Source of the DNA: Helicobacter bilis ATCC 51630
Lineage (GTDB): Bacteria > Campylobacterota > Campylobacteria > Campylobacterales > Helicobacteraceae
Direction of reading: 5' to 3'
Assembly: GCF_000686565.1 (NCBI RefSeq)
Contig: NZ_JMKW01000008.1
Coordinates: 1 to 64,000 of the forward strand
Length of the DNA: 64,000 bases
A program made the translations under genes and the position numbers. Under the pieces are notes generated by a model that had not been told where the DNA came from, searched no databases, and saw nothing but the letters and a program-made list of their open reading frames with translations. Shown here piece after piece: positions 28,819 to 38,771 of the stretch. Each line of letters opens with the position of its first letter. Positions within the stretch are counted from its first letter, which is position 1.

Positions 28819-29820
28819 ATGGCAATCAAACTTGCGATTAATGGCACGGGACGCATTGGGCTATGTGCGGCTAGGATTATTGGGGAACGCGATGATGTAG
28901 AGCTTGTGAGTATGAATACCACGGCAAGTATAGATACTTTAGTGCATTTGCTGCGATATGATTCTGTGCATAGATTCTATGATGTTGAGAAGTTAGATGA
29001 GAATACACTTCGCATAGGTAAAAGCAAGAATGTAAAGATTTTAAGCGATAGAGATCCGCTGAATCTTGACTTTGGTGAAGCGGTAGCGGTGCTTGAATGC
29101 ACGGGCAAGTTTAACGCCCTTGATAAAGCAAAAGCACATATTAAAGGCAATGTAAAACGCGTGATAATCTCCGCTCCTGCGGATAATACGCCAACTTTTG
29201 TCTATGGCGTCAATCATACGCAATATAATAATGAAAGTGTCATATCAAATGCGTCCTGCACTACAAACTGCCTTGCCCCCATTGTGAAAGTGCTAGATTC
29301 TACTTTTGGCATTGAAAACGCCCTTATGAGCACTATCCATAGCTACACGAATGATCAAAATCTCCTTGATGTGAAACATAAAGACTTACGCCGAGCGCGT
29401 GCAGCAGCCCTATCTATGATACCTACAAGCACAGGTGCAGCAAAGGCTATCGGGCTTGTATTGCCCCATTTAGCAGGGAAGCTTAATGGTATTGCCGTGC
29501 GTGTGCCAACGCCTGATGTGAGCTTGGTGGATTTAAGTGTGAATCTAAAGAGCGAAGCAAGTAAAGATTCTATCAATGAAGCATTTTATAAAGCTCAAAG
29601 TGGCGAGAGTTTTGAAGGGGCATTTAAAGGGCTTATTATCGTTGATGATGAAATGCGTGTATCAAGTGATTTTATCGGCAGCAAGGCGAGTGCGGTAATC
29701 GTGCCAGATAAGACAATCGCCATTGGCAAAAGTGCAAAAGTCCTTGCGTGGTATGATAATGAGATGGGTTATACACATAGGCTTGTGGATATGAGTGTGT
29801 ATGTGTGTAAGGGTTTGTAG
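28819..29820 (+). CDS. gapA: Glyceraldehyde-3-phosphate dehydrogenase
   Basis: A 333-residue GAPDH. The Rossmann start reads [12 protein letters not shown], the catalytic cysteine lies in [12 protein letters not shown], and the substrate region is [21 protein letters not shown], with [14 protein letters not shown] near the end. AAAAAGGA precedes the ATG. Coenzyme preference cannot be fixed by eye. Confidence 0.95.
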   Translation: MAIKLAINGTGRIGLCAARIIGERDDVELVSMNTTASIDTLVHLLRYDSVHRFYDVEKLDENTLRIGKSKNVKILSDRDPLNLDFGEAVAVLECTGKFNALDKAKAHIKGNVKRVIISAPADNTPTFVYGVNHTQYNNESVISNASCTTNCLAPIVKVLDSTFGIENALMSTIHSYTNDQNLLDVKHKDLRRARAAALSMIPTSTGAAKAIGLVLPHLAGKLNGIAVRVPTPDVSLVDLSVNLKSEASKDSINEAFYKAQSGESFEGAFKGLIIVDDEMRVSSDFIGSKASAVIVPDKTIAIGKSAKVLAWYDNEMGYTHRLVDMSVYVCKGL

Positions 29821-30229
29821 CAAATAAAGATTGGAGTGATAGAATCCTTGTCGTTTTATTTGCGGAGATTGCGGGCTTTTAAGTGCATTTGCGAAAGTTT
29901 AGCTTTAATGTCAAAACCAAATAGGTGTAAAAATTGAAGTATATTTTTAGATGGTTGCATAACATGTTTTACCCCATAATTTTATATAATATCATAAAGT
30001 GAAGCCACCAAAGCAACAAAGGATTGCAAAAACCCAATATTAAAAGTAGTCACAAATCTTTTTTATTGCGCTACCCCAGCAGTATTTCCCAAAAATATCA
30101 CAACCAAGTCATTTATGAAAGTATTTTTTCATTTTTAATTAAAATTTGCTAGAATCTGTGCTTCATGTTTTAAAGCTTTTTGCTATCCATAGCAAAGCAA
30201 ATAACGAAGTGTTAGAATCTGGAGGCATT
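29821..30229. other. Intergenic region gapA-speA with candidate promoters
   Basis: In this 409-base gap an inverted repeat (GCAAATAAA at the gapA stop pairing with TTTATTTGC at 29855-29863) could end gapA transcription. TATAAT at 29995-30000 and TAGAAT at 30150-30155 are candidate -10 boxes for speA. No gene is supported. Confidence 0.4.
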
Positions 30230-32080
30230 ATGGTTGATTATGGCATTAAATTTTGGTCAAATGATGATTTCATTATCGATGATGGTGTGGTAAAGGTGAA
30301 TTATAAAGTAAAACCCGCTCTCATTGATATTGTAAAAGAAGCAAGAGAAAAAGGCTATAAAGGACCACTGCTTTTAAGATTCCCACATTTAATAGAAAAT
30401 CAGATCACAAAGGTTTATGATGCTTTTCATACCGCCATTAAAGAGTATCAGTATCAAGGCTGTTTCAAAGCTGTATTCCCCCTAAAAGTTAATCAAATGC
30501 CAAATTTTGTCCTGCCTTTAGTCGAGCTTAGCAAGGGTAAATGCTATGGCTTAGAAGCAGGGAGTAAATCAGAGCTTATCGTAGCTATGGCTTATACAAA
30601 TAAGGGCAGTCCAATAACCGTGAATGGCTTTAAAGATAAAGAGATGATTTCACTAGGTTTTATCGCGGCAAATATGGGGCATGATATTACCCTTACAATA
30701 GAGGGGCTAAATGAGCTAAAAACTATCATTGAGATTGCAAGTGAGATGGCAGAGCCTTATCCTAATATTGGCTTAAGGATACGACTGCATAGCGTTGGCA
30801 CGGGCATTTGGGCAAAAAGCGGGGGTATTACCTCTAAGTTTGGATTGACTTCAACAGAGCTTTTAGAAGCTATGAAAATGCTAGAGCATTCAAAACTTCT
30901 GCATAAATTTACCATGATACATTTTCATATCGGCAGTCAAATAAGCGATATTTCACCCCTAAAAAAGGCGATTAGAGAAGTGGGCAATATCTATGCAGAG
31001 CTTAGAAAAATGGGAGCAAAGAATCTTACCGCAGTAAATATTGGCGGTGGTTTAGCAGTGGAATACGCACAGCATGAAAGTATGAATTGCAAAAACTACA
31101 CTTTGACAGAGTTTAGCGGCGATGTCGTCTTTAGCTTAAAAGAGATAGCAAAGAATAAAAATGAGTTAGAGCCAGATATTTTTATAGAATCTGGTCGCTT
31201 TATATCCGCTTCACATGCGGTTTTAGTAGCCCCTGTGCTAGAGCTTTTCTCACAAGAGTATGAAGAGAGTGCGTTGAAATTAAAAGAAGATTCTAATCCC
31301 CCGCTTGTAGAAGAGCTAAATGACTTATATAACTCTATCACAGAGAAAAATGCGATTGAATACTTGCATGATAGCCTTGATCACATGGAATCTTTACTCA
31401 CACTTTTTGACTTGGGCTACATCGACTTAAAGGATAGAAGTAATACGGAAGTGCTAGTGCATTTGATTATCAAAAAAGTGATTAAGCTTTTAAAGTATAA
31501 AAATCATAATGAGATTCTAAAGATACAAAAAAGTGTGCAAGAGAGATATTTGCTTAATTGTAGCTTTTTTCAAAGTTTGCCAGACTACTGGGGATTGGAG
31601 CAGAATTTCCCCGTTATGCCACTTGATAGGCTAAATCGCCGTCCAACGCGTGCCGCAAGCCTTTGGGATATTACCTGTGATAGTGATGGTGAGATTTCAT
31701 TTAATCCGCAAATGCCCCTTTTCTTACATGATGTCGATGTGTCAAAAGAAGAGTATTTTCTAGGCTTTTTTCTTGTTGGAGCGTATCAAGAAGTGCTAGG
31801 TATGCGGCATAATCTCTTTACGCACCCAACAGAATTTAGCGTTATCTTTGATGATGAGTTAAATAAAGGCTATGAAATCGCAAATCTATTAGAAGCACAA
31901 ACAATAGTCGATGTGCTAGATGACCTAGATTATGATACAAAAGAGATTGAGAGAATCTTAAAGCAGCATATAGAAGATAGTGATTTAGACATAGAGACAA
32001 AAAAGGCGGTGCTAGGCAAACTCTATGTTATGCTAAGTGAGAATGGCTATCTAAGGACTATTAGCACAGATACATTGTAG
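30230..32080 (+). CDS. speA: Biosynthetic arginine decarboxylase
   Basis: A 616-residue PLP-dependent fold-III decarboxylase forming agmatine in polyamine synthesis. The PLP-binding lysine lies in FKAVFPLKVNQ, with SGGITSKFGL, VNIGGGLAVEY and a long C-terminal helical region. ATG 30230 is chosen because GGAGG lies five bases upstream; an upstream in-frame ATG lacks a site. Length is typical of SpeA. Confidence 0.93.
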   Translation: MVDYGIKFWSNDDFIIDDGVVKVNYKVKPALIDIVKEAREKGYKGPLLLRFPHLIENQITKVYDAFHTAIKEYQYQGCFKAVFPLKVNQMPNFVLPLVELSKGKCYGLEAGSKSELIVAMAYTNKGSPITVNGFKDKEMISLGFIAANMGHDITLTIEGLNELKTIIEIASEMAEPYPNIGLRIRLHSVGTGIWAKSGGITSKFGLTSTELLEAMKMLEHSKLLHKFTMIHFHIGSQISDISPLKKAIREVGNIYAELRKMGAKNLTAVNIGGGLAVEYAQHESMNCKNYTLTEFSGDVVFSLKEIAKNKNELEPDIFIESGRFISASHAVLVAPVLELFSQEYEESALKLKEDSNPPLVEELNDLYNSITEKNAIEYLHDSLDHMESLLTLFDLGYIDLKDRSNTEVLVHLIIKKVIKLLKYKNHNEILKIQKSVQERYLLNCSFFQSLPDYWGLEQNFPVMPLDRLNRRPTRAASLWDITCDSDGEISFNPQMPLFLHDVDVSKEEYFLGFFLVGAYQEVLGMRHNLFTHPTEFSVIFDDELNKGYEIANLLEAQTIVDVLDDLDYDTKEIERILKQHIEDSDLDIETKKAVLGKLYVMLSENGYLRTISTDTL

Positions 32081-32098
32081 TGTTTAAAGGGGGGATTT

Positions 32099-32710
32099 AT
32101 GCGTTTTGTGTGTAGATATATTATGGCTTTTATGGTGTGTGCTAGTCTTATGATAGCAGATTCTAAGGTAGATTCTAAAAAAATAGAATCTACTAAAAAT
32201 ACAGAATCTCGTCAAAAGACTAACACAAAAACACAAGAAAATTGGCTAGAGACAACCATAAAACGCATAAGAATTCTATTTAATCAAAACGATTATGTAG
32301 AAGATGCAAAATGCGATGAGACTTGGCAAAAAAGAGTGTGTGATGGTAGCATTATGTGCTATGCTACAAGGTGCTTTTATCCACAAGCAGATATTGAAAT
32401 GATGCATAGAATCTTTTTAGAAAATCTAGTCATCTACTTAAAACACCATCACGCAACAAGAGAAAAAGACCGCATAGCACACCTATCAAATATCTTAAAA
32501 CTAGGCTTACCACAGGATAACAAAGAACACGACTATACTTTCATAAACTCATATAATGTAAAATGCACTTACACACTTTGGAAAAAAGATGATAAGACAC
32601 TCTTTTTTGACTTAAGCGGTTGCTTAAAAAAGAAAAATCAACGAATGACACGCACACTTATACAAGATGACTTAGGTGTAATAGAACTATACGAACATAT
32701 TGCGTATTAG
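32099..32710 (+). CDS. Exported cysteine-containing hypothetical protein
   Basis: A 203-residue protein with an N-terminal signal peptide (to about residue 21, SLMIADS), a short DSK/EST-rich linker built from GATTCT-like words, then a domain with cysteines spaced as KCDE, VCDG, MCYATRCF and later KCTY and GCLKK. These could form disulfides in the periplasm. It begins 18 bases after speA with a GGGGGGA site. No known family is recognised. Confidence 0.65.
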   Translation: MRFVCRYIMAFMVCASLMIADSKVDSKKIESTKNTESRQKTNTKTQENWLETTIKRIRILFNQNDYVEDAKCDETWQKRVCDGSIMCYATRCFYPQADIEMMHRIFLENLVIYLKHHHATREKDRIAHLSNILKLGLPQDNKEHDYTFINSYNVKCTYTLWKKDDKTLFFDLSGCLKKKNQRMTRTLIQDDLGVIELYEHIAY

Positions 32711-32777
32711 ATTTTATAGTTTTCATAATTTTTAGTCTATGAAATAGTCTATAATGGGAGAGGGGATATATAAAGAA

Positions 32778-32829
32778 AAAGTTTTATAAAAGACCTACAA
32801 AGCCAATAATATAAAACTTTATTGCAGAG
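32778..32829. terminator. Bidirectional terminator between converging genes
   Basis: A perfect 11-base inverted repeat (AAAGTTTTATA at 32778 and its complement ending at 32820) with a 21-base loop sits between the converging exported-protein gene and dnaE. On the reverse strand the stem runs into CTTTTTCTTT, a good termination tail for dnaE. On the forward strand only TTTATT follows. Confidence 0.6.
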
Positions 32830-32839
32830 AATGAAAGCA

Positions 32840-35800
32840 TTAAATCGCTAGATATTTCCAAGTGCAATTAGGCAGTATCTCTTCTATCTTATGCTTTAAT
32901 CGCTCATCAAGATACATGCTACTCTCAAAAATAAAGGTTTTGCCACTCACGCTATCTTGAAAGCCTATACCAAATCTTGTATCGCCTTGAGATGAACGCA
33001 TAATATTTGCTATGGCACTGACTTGTTCTTCTGTGATGACACTCTGCATTAGCGCACATAGACATGAGTTTCTTATATCCATATCTGCTACGAGGTTAAG
33101 CGGCTCAATGCCATTTGCTTCATCAAGGATAGAATCTCCATAGACTGCGTTATTGTGCAGCTTAGAATCCATAGATTGCTTTGTAAAAGTTTTAGGATTT
33201 TGTGTATTTGTTTGTGATTTTGCATTATCTTTTTTCACACGCAATTTTATCTCTTTGCATGATTGTAATGTGTGGATTTCATGCACTCTTATTTCTATTT
33301 TATAGCTTACCTCAGCACTGCCATCTTCGCCCTCTGTTACCATTCTCTCTTTTTCAAGTTTGCCTACTATGCCAATAGGATTGCTTAGGTCAAAGCTATC
33401 AAGCAAGTTGAGTTGATCTTCAAATAAAGTTAAAGGTTGCTTACCGCTAAAGTCCATAATCTTTGCTGTGCCATAAGTGCGGTTATTTTTACTCATTTTT
33501 CGCTGTAAGTCTTCTAGCTTTCCTATAAGCATAACCCTTGATCCATCGGCGATATTCTCTAACTCTGCGATTTTTACAACATTTTTTATTTGTTCTATCT
33601 CACTTCTAAAGTCATCAAGCGGATGTCCGCTTAGATAGATTCCCAAACTTTCATATTCATATTCAAGTAGGCTTTTATTATGTAGTTCTGGCAAAGGCTT
33701 TATTTGCAATTCAGGGCATAGCTCTTCTGCGCCAAATAGCCCACCACCACTGCGTTCCCTAGACATTCTTCTGCCTAAATCGCAAATATAATCAAGATTA
33801 TCAAGCATACTTGCACGCGTGTAGCCAAGATTATCAAGGCTACCACTTTTTACTAAGGGTTCAAGCACTTTTTTAGAGATTCTCTTAAAATCTGCTTTTG
33901 TGATAAAGTCTTCAAGATTCTTAAAAGCACCTTTTTGTTTTCTATCATCGATAATGCCTTGCAAAGCCCCTTCTCCTGCACCTTTAATCGCATTCAACCC
34001 AAAGACGATTTTCTTTTTACCATTAGAATCTATTATTACAGAAAAGTTAGTTTGCGAGGTATTTACATGCGGGGGTAAAATCTCAATACCCATAGCCCTT
34101 GCTTCATCTATGTATGTAGCGACTGCTTCTATTTTATGACTTTCGCTTGATAGCATTGCTGCCATAAACTCATGCTCATAATAGGTCTTTAAATAGGCAG
34201 TTTGAAAGGTTAAGATTCCATAAGCGGCTGAATGCGATTTATTGAATCCATATTCTGCAAACTTTGCTATCTGGTCAAAAAGCTCTTCTGCTTTTGTCCT
34301 ATCAAAGCCATTTTTCTCTGCACCATCGGCAAACTTTGTGCGATTTTCTGTCATGATTTGTGCATCTTTTTTACCCATTGCTCTTCTTACAAGATCAGCC
34401 TCACCTAAAGAAAATCCGCCTATCACCTGCACAATTTGCATAACTTGCTCTTGATACACAATCACACCATAAGTATTTTTCAAGATAGGTTCTAATTCCT
34501 TAAAAGTATAACTTACTGGGCTCCTCCCATGCTTTCTATTGATATACTCATCACTCATACCACTTTCCATAGGACCTGGTCTAAATAATGCAAGAAGTGC
34601 AATTGCATCATCAATACCACTTGGTTGCAATCTGCGATTAAATTCCTGCATACCGCTAGATTCTAGCTGGAATATCCCTAGTGTATTTCCACTACGCAAT
34701 GTCCTATATACCTTTTCATCATTCACATCAAGTGTTGAGAGATTAATATCAATATTATTCGTATCTTTTATAATGTCAAGTGCATCTTGTATGACAGTTA
34801 GCGTCTTTAATCCCAAAAAGTCGAATTTGATCAAATCAACTGGCTCCAAGTATTTCATGGAATATTGCGTTACCATAACCCCTTTTGTCCGCTCACTCAC
34901 ATATAAGGGGACTTTATGCCATAACTCTTTTTCAGAATCTACCACAAGAGCTGCGGCGTGTTTGCCCGTATTTCTATTTAGCTTTTCAAGCCTTAATGCC
35001 ATGTCCCATACTTTTTTTGGAAGCCCCCTATTTTTCTCATCTCTGTCATGCTCACTTTCTGTAATCAGTTCTTGGATTTTTGGTTCTAACTCATATGCTC
35101 CATCAATATGGTTCCCATTTTTATCAGTATAGCCCTTTAATGTAATACCAAGTTTTGATGGAATAAGCTTTGCGAATTTATCCGCATTTGGAATGGACAT
35201 ACCATAGATTCTAGCCACATCTCGTATTACGCCTCTTGCAAGCATTTTACCAAAAGTGATAACTTGTGCAACATTATATTCACCATACTTTGCCTTCATA
35301 TATTCAAACATTTCAGGACGTCTTCTTTGACAAAAGTCAGTATCAATATCGGGCATTGATATACGCTCTGGATTTAAAAACCGCTCAAAAAGCAAATTAT
35401 ACTTAATTGGATCAACATCTGTAATCTCTAAACAATATGCCACAAGACTACCTGCTGCACTTCCCCTACCTGGTCCCACTGGAATCTTATTTTGCTTTGC
35501 ATAATTGATAAAATCCCATACAATAAGCATATAGCCGGGGAACTTCATCTGTGTGATAATGTCTATTTCTTCTTGCAAGCGTTTATGATATATTTCATGC
35601 TTGTCTTTTTCTACTTGCTCTAATCTTTTTACTAAACCTTGTTTGCATTTATAGGCAAAATATTCTGCTTCATCTTGTATTGTAAGCCCTTCATTTTCTG
35701 CATACTCTTTTGCAAACTTAAAGCTTGGTGGGGTGGGTGGATTCTTATCATCTTTTAAGTCGATAGTAAGGTCGCATTTATCTGCTATCTCTTGTGTATT

Positions 35801-36649
35801 AAATACTGCTTCTGGTATATCCATGAATAAATCAAGCATTTGCTTTGGACTTTTGATATAAAACTCTTGAACGGTGTGTCGCAATCTCTTTGGGTCATTA
35901 ATATCAGTTGCCATAGCTATCATCATAGCTGCTTCTTGCATACTAGAATCTTCTTTATTTGTATAATGTGCGTCATTTGTAGCAATGAGCTTTGCCCCTG
36001 TCTCAAGGCTTAATCGCAATAAGTCATTATCAATAAAGCGTTGGTCTGCTATGCCATGTCGCATAATCTCAATATAGAAATCATCGCCAAAAATATCTTG
36101 ATATTCATGTATGGCTTCTTTTGCACCATCATATCCTTTTGCACCCATGATAATTTTTTTCTCTCGCTTTTTGTTATCCATGTATGGACTAAGGTTTAGA
36201 TTCCATGAAATCTCGCCATTAAGACATGCAGAAGAGCAAATAATACCTTTAGAATACTCTCTTAGAATCTTTTTATTAATCCTTGAAGTGCGATAGAATC
36301 CTTGTATAAAACTCTGACTTGATAGATACATAAGATTCTTATATCCCTCTTCATTTTTTGCATACAGACATATATGAAATTTTGGTGTATTTGGGGATTT
36401 ATCACCTAAATCTTCTTTATTGTGAATGTAGGCTTCAATGCCAATAATGGGCTTAATCCCTGCTTTTTTCATAATCTTATAAAACTCAATAGCCCCAAAC
36501 ATATTGCCATGATCTGTCATTGCGACACTATTCATGCCAAGCTCTTTTATGCGTTTTGCTAAAACATCAAGCTTATTTGCCCCATCAAGTAGTGAATATT
36601 CTGTATGTAAATGCAAGTGTGTAAATGGTATATTTTCTGTATTATTCAT
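32840..36649 (-). CDS. dnaE: DNA polymerase III alpha subunit
   Basis: A 1269-residue replicative polymerase. The PHP domain is at the N-terminus (FTHLHLHTEYSLLDGANK), catalytic acidic residues lie in PDIDTDFCQRRRPEMF, GPGRGSAAGSLVAYCL forms the palm/finger motif, and a C-terminal OB fold precedes a tau-binding tail. The tail contains a linker rich in Asn/Thr/Lys. AAAAAGGA precedes the ATG. Confidence 0.97.
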   Translation of the reverse strand: MNNTENIPFTHLHLHTEYSLLDGANKLDVLAKRIKELGMNSVAMTDHGNMFGAIEFYKIMKKAGIKPIIGIEAYIHNKEDLGDKSPNTPKFHICLYAKNEEGYKNLMYLSSQSFIQGFYRTSRINKKILREYSKGIICSSACLNGEISWNLNLSPYMDNKKREKKIIMGAKGYDGAKEAIHEYQDIFGDDFYIEIMRHGIADQRFIDNDLLRLSLETGAKLIATNDAHYTNKEDSSMQEAAMMIAMATDINDPKRLRHTVQEFYIKSPKQMLDLFMDIPEAVFNTQEIADKCDLTIDLKDDKNPPTPPSFKFAKEYAENEGLTIQDEAEYFAYKCKQGLVKRLEQVEKDKHEIYHKRLQEEIDIITQMKFPGYMLIVWDFINYAKQNKIPVGPGRGSAAGSLVAYCLEITDVDPIKYNLLFERFLNPERISMPDIDTDFCQRRRPEMFEYMKAKYGEYNVAQVITFGKMLARGVIRDVARIYGMSIPNADKFAKLIPSKLGITLKGYTDKNGNHIDGAYELEPKIQELITESEHDRDEKNRGLPKKVWDMALRLEKLNRNTGKHAAALVVDSEKELWHKVPLYVSERTKGVMVTQYSMKYLEPVDLIKFDFLGLKTLTVIQDALDIIKDTNNIDINLSTLDVNDEKVYRTLRSGNTLGIFQLESSGMQEFNRRLQPSGIDDAIALLALFRPGPMESGMSDEYINRKHGRSPVSYTFKELEPILKNTYGVIVYQEQVMQIVQVIGGFSLGEADLVRRAMGKKDAQIMTENRTKFADGAEKNGFDRTKAEELFDQIAKFAEYGFNKSHSAAYGILTFQTAYLKTYYEHEFMAAMLSSESHKIEAVATYIDEARAMGIEILPPHVNTSQTNFSVIIDSNGKKKIVFGLNAIKGAGEGALQGIIDDRKQKGAFKNLEDFITKADFKRISKKVLEPLVKSGSLDNLGYTRASMLDNLDYICDLGRRMSRERSGGGLFGAEELCPELQIKPLPELHNKSLLEYEYESLGIYLSGHPLDDFRSEIEQIKNVVKIAELENIADGSRVMLIGKLEDLQRKMSKNNRTYGTAKIMDFSGKQPLTLFEDQLNLLDSFDLSNPIGIVGKLEKERMVTEGEDGSAEVSYKIEIRVHEIHTLQSCKEIKLRVKKDNAKSQTNTQNPKTFTKQSMDSKLHNNAVYGDSILDEANGIEPLNLVADMDIRNSCLCALMQSVITEEQVSAIANIMRSSQGDTRFGIGFQDSVSGKTFIFESSMYLDERLKHKIEEILPNCTWKYLAI

Positions 36650-36869
36650 ATTTTTTCCTTTTTATAAACCATGATTGCAATGTTACACTACATAAGATTA
36701 AAAAGCTATGAATCTATAAATTTTGCATGACACTACTTTAAAGATTTTATGTGTCATGTTCGCTTACACCAAGCATTTTTTTATTAACATGCTATAATGT
36801 TGCGTAATGTTTAGACTCTAATCAAATAATACATACCCTGATGATTTTAGCTACATTAGTGCATTTTAA

Positions 36870-38105
36870 TTATGCTTTCATCTGCTTTGCTCTCAACTGC
36901 CCGCATGCAGCACTAATATCAATACCCTTAGATTCTCGTATCGTTGCTACAATACCCCGCTTATAAAGATAGTCAGCAAAGCCCTGCATTTTCTCAATAC
37001 ATGGGCGTTGAAACTCACTTTCTGCATGTGGATTAAATGGAATGAGATTTACCTTTGCCCTAAATCCATGTAGAAGTTTCACTAGCTTTTTCGCACTTGC
37101 TAAATCATCATTTATGTCCTTAATCACTAAATATTCAAATAAAATGCGTTTTCGTGTATCAAGTGGAAAGTTTTTTAACGCCTGCAATACCCGCTCAATG
37201 TTATAAACCTTATTCATCGGTATAAGGCGACTACGCAACGCGTCATCTACGGCGTGTAGTGAAAGGGCGATTTGCACGCCAAGATTCATAGCTCCCAGCT
37301 TTTCTATCTGCGGGGCAATACCGCTTGTAGAGATGGTCTGCCTGCGAGTAGCGATACAAAGCCCTTCTTCATGACTTAGAATCTTTATGGCTTTTGCGAC
37401 ATTATTAAGGTTATCTAGTGGTTCTCCCATACCCATAAACACGATATTTATACTCTTGTGTGCGGACAGATTATTATCGCGTTTGAGTGCTACGACCTGC
37501 TCGACAATCTCGCCAGCACTAAGATTGCGGACAAAGCCGCCCTTTGCAGTAGAACAAAACGCACAGCCGACACGGCAACCAACCTGCGATGATACGCAAA
37601 AAGTATATTTCTCTCCCTTTTTCACGCGATTATTTTCATCATATTCCTTCTCTCGCATTTTGATAAACACACTCTCAAAAGTCGCTCCATCGCTTGTTTG
37701 AAAGAGATATTTTTTTGTGCCGTCCCCGCTTTCTTCTATGCGTATGGGCTTTAGATTTGGGAAATTAAAGGTTTGCTTTAGAATCTCTTGTAAGTTTTTT
37801 GGAATGTTTTTCATAGATTCTATGTTGCTGACATAATGTTTATAAAGCCAGTTGTATATCTGCTTTGCCCTAAATTTTGGGGTGATAAGGCTCTCTAACT
37901 CATCTAAATGATATGAGTAAATATTGGAATCTTGTGCTTCTTTTGTGGTAACATGTTGTAGATTTGGCATATCTTTTTTTACATTGTGATTCTGTGCTTT
38001 TACTGCATGAGTCTTTATTTTAGAATCTTGCGTATTTGTTATATCCTTTTTCGCTTTAGAATCCTGTGTTTTTCTATCTTTTTCATCTCTTTTTTGTATT
38101 GTCAT
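36870..38105 (-). CDS. rlmN: 23S rRNA/tRNA A2503 methyltransferase RlmN
   Basis: A radical-SAM dual-specificity methyltransferase of about 411 residues. The cluster motif CRVGCAFCSTA, GEPLDNLNN and the C-terminal CGQLRAK with its methyl-carrying cysteine are visible. The family core starts near residue 65. The preceding 60 residues are a Lys/Asp/Gln-rich extension with repeated TQDSK-like units. ATG 38105 has GGATT nearby and is preferred over an upstream TTG. Confidence 0.92.
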   Translation of the reverse strand: MTIQKRDEKDRKTQDSKAKKDITNTQDSKIKTHAVKAQNHNVKKDMPNLQHVTTKEAQDSNIYSYHLDELESLITPKFRAKQIYNWLYKHYVSNIESMKNIPKNLQEILKQTFNFPNLKPIRIEESGDGTKKYLFQTSDGATFESVFIKMREKEYDENNRVKKGEKYTFCVSSQVGCRVGCAFCSTAKGGFVRNLSAGEIVEQVVALKRDNNLSAHKSINIVFMGMGEPLDNLNNVAKAIKILSHEEGLCIATRRQTISTSGIAPQIEKLGAMNLGVQIALSLHAVDDALRSRLIPMNKVYNIERVLQALKNFPLDTRKRILFEYLVIKDINDDLASAKKLVKLLHGFRAKVNLIPFNPHAESEFQRPCIEKMQGFADYLYKRGIVATIRESKGIDISAACGQLRAKQMKA

Positions 38106-38344
38106 TTTTAATCCATTTGTGGCTTTGCTATTTAGAATCAAACGCCTTTGCAAACAAACATTATGCAAAGACTCATATTAAAATAAAGAAAAATTGTATC
38201 ATATTTACATAGACTTTAAGGATATGCTTGTCTATTTTCTACTTTTATCCATGTATGTGTGCTATAAAGTCTAATCTATGACATCAAAAACACATTGCAA
38301 CAAAATTTTAATCTCTAAGCTATATTGTAAAAGTATATATGCAA

Positions 38345-38375
38345 TAAAAAGATTCCCACTTTAAAAAGCGAGAAT
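38345..38375 (-). terminator. Rho-independent terminator after the Sel1-like gene
   Basis: On the reverse strand an 11-base stem (ATTCTCGCTTT pairing with AAAGTGGGAAT through two G-U pairs) is followed directly by CTTTTTATT. It lies 43 bases after the stop of the exported Sel1-like gene and would end the ccoI-bamA-downstream transcript. Confidence 0.7.
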
Positions 38376-38417
38376 ATAGCTTTATCATGTAAGAAAAAGA
38401 CGAGGCAGAATCACATT

Positions 38418-38741
38418 CTATTCTTCTTCTGCATCCACCTTAGCACAAGAGTCTTTTACGCCAAGTTTGCAAGCCATTTGGTAATAGTCTTGTGCGTCTA
38501 TGTCATTTTGTAATGCCGAGTAGAGAGTAGCCATCATTTCACATGCTTTAGCATCTTTTTTGAAGCATAGATTCCGCAATGGTTCGCGGTATTTTGAGAG
38601 AAAATTCTGCACCGCAACTTCTGGGCTATAACAAGTCCAGCAAATATTATCATACGCATTTTGCATTGTAGTAGGCACACAAAATGCCGACTTTACCATA
38701 AGAAACGCACTCACAAAAAATACAAAACCTACATGTTTCAT
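38418..38741 (-). CDS. Exported single Sel1-like (Hcp-type) repeat protein
   Basis: A 107-residue secreted protein with a signal peptide (to about SAFC, residue 21) and one cysteine-paired Sel1-like repeat (KACEMMATLYSALQNDIDAQ, then YYQMACKLGVKDSCAK), as in Helicobacter cysteine-rich proteins. An upstream C-W-T-C motif (ICWTCYS) adds more cysteines. AGGAG precedes the ATG. Function unknown; Hcp relatives are exported and may bind partners. Confidence 0.7.
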   Translation of the reverse strand: MKHVGFVFFVSAFLMVKSAFCVPTTMQNAYDNICWTCYSPEVAVQNFLSKYREPLRNLCFKKDAKACEMMATLYSALQNDIDAQDYYQMACKLGVKDSCAKVDAEEE

Positions 38742-38771
38742 AACCGCTCCTATTAAAAGATTTTGTAGATT

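Noticed and set aside
32085-32098. G6 run before the exported hypothetical gene as a phase-variable tract
   Set aside because: Six bases is short for slippage and the run is simply the ribosome binding site.
34539-35132. Forward open frame of 197 codons inside dnaE
   Set aside because: Antisense shadow of DnaE polymerase motifs; serine-rich translation without family features.
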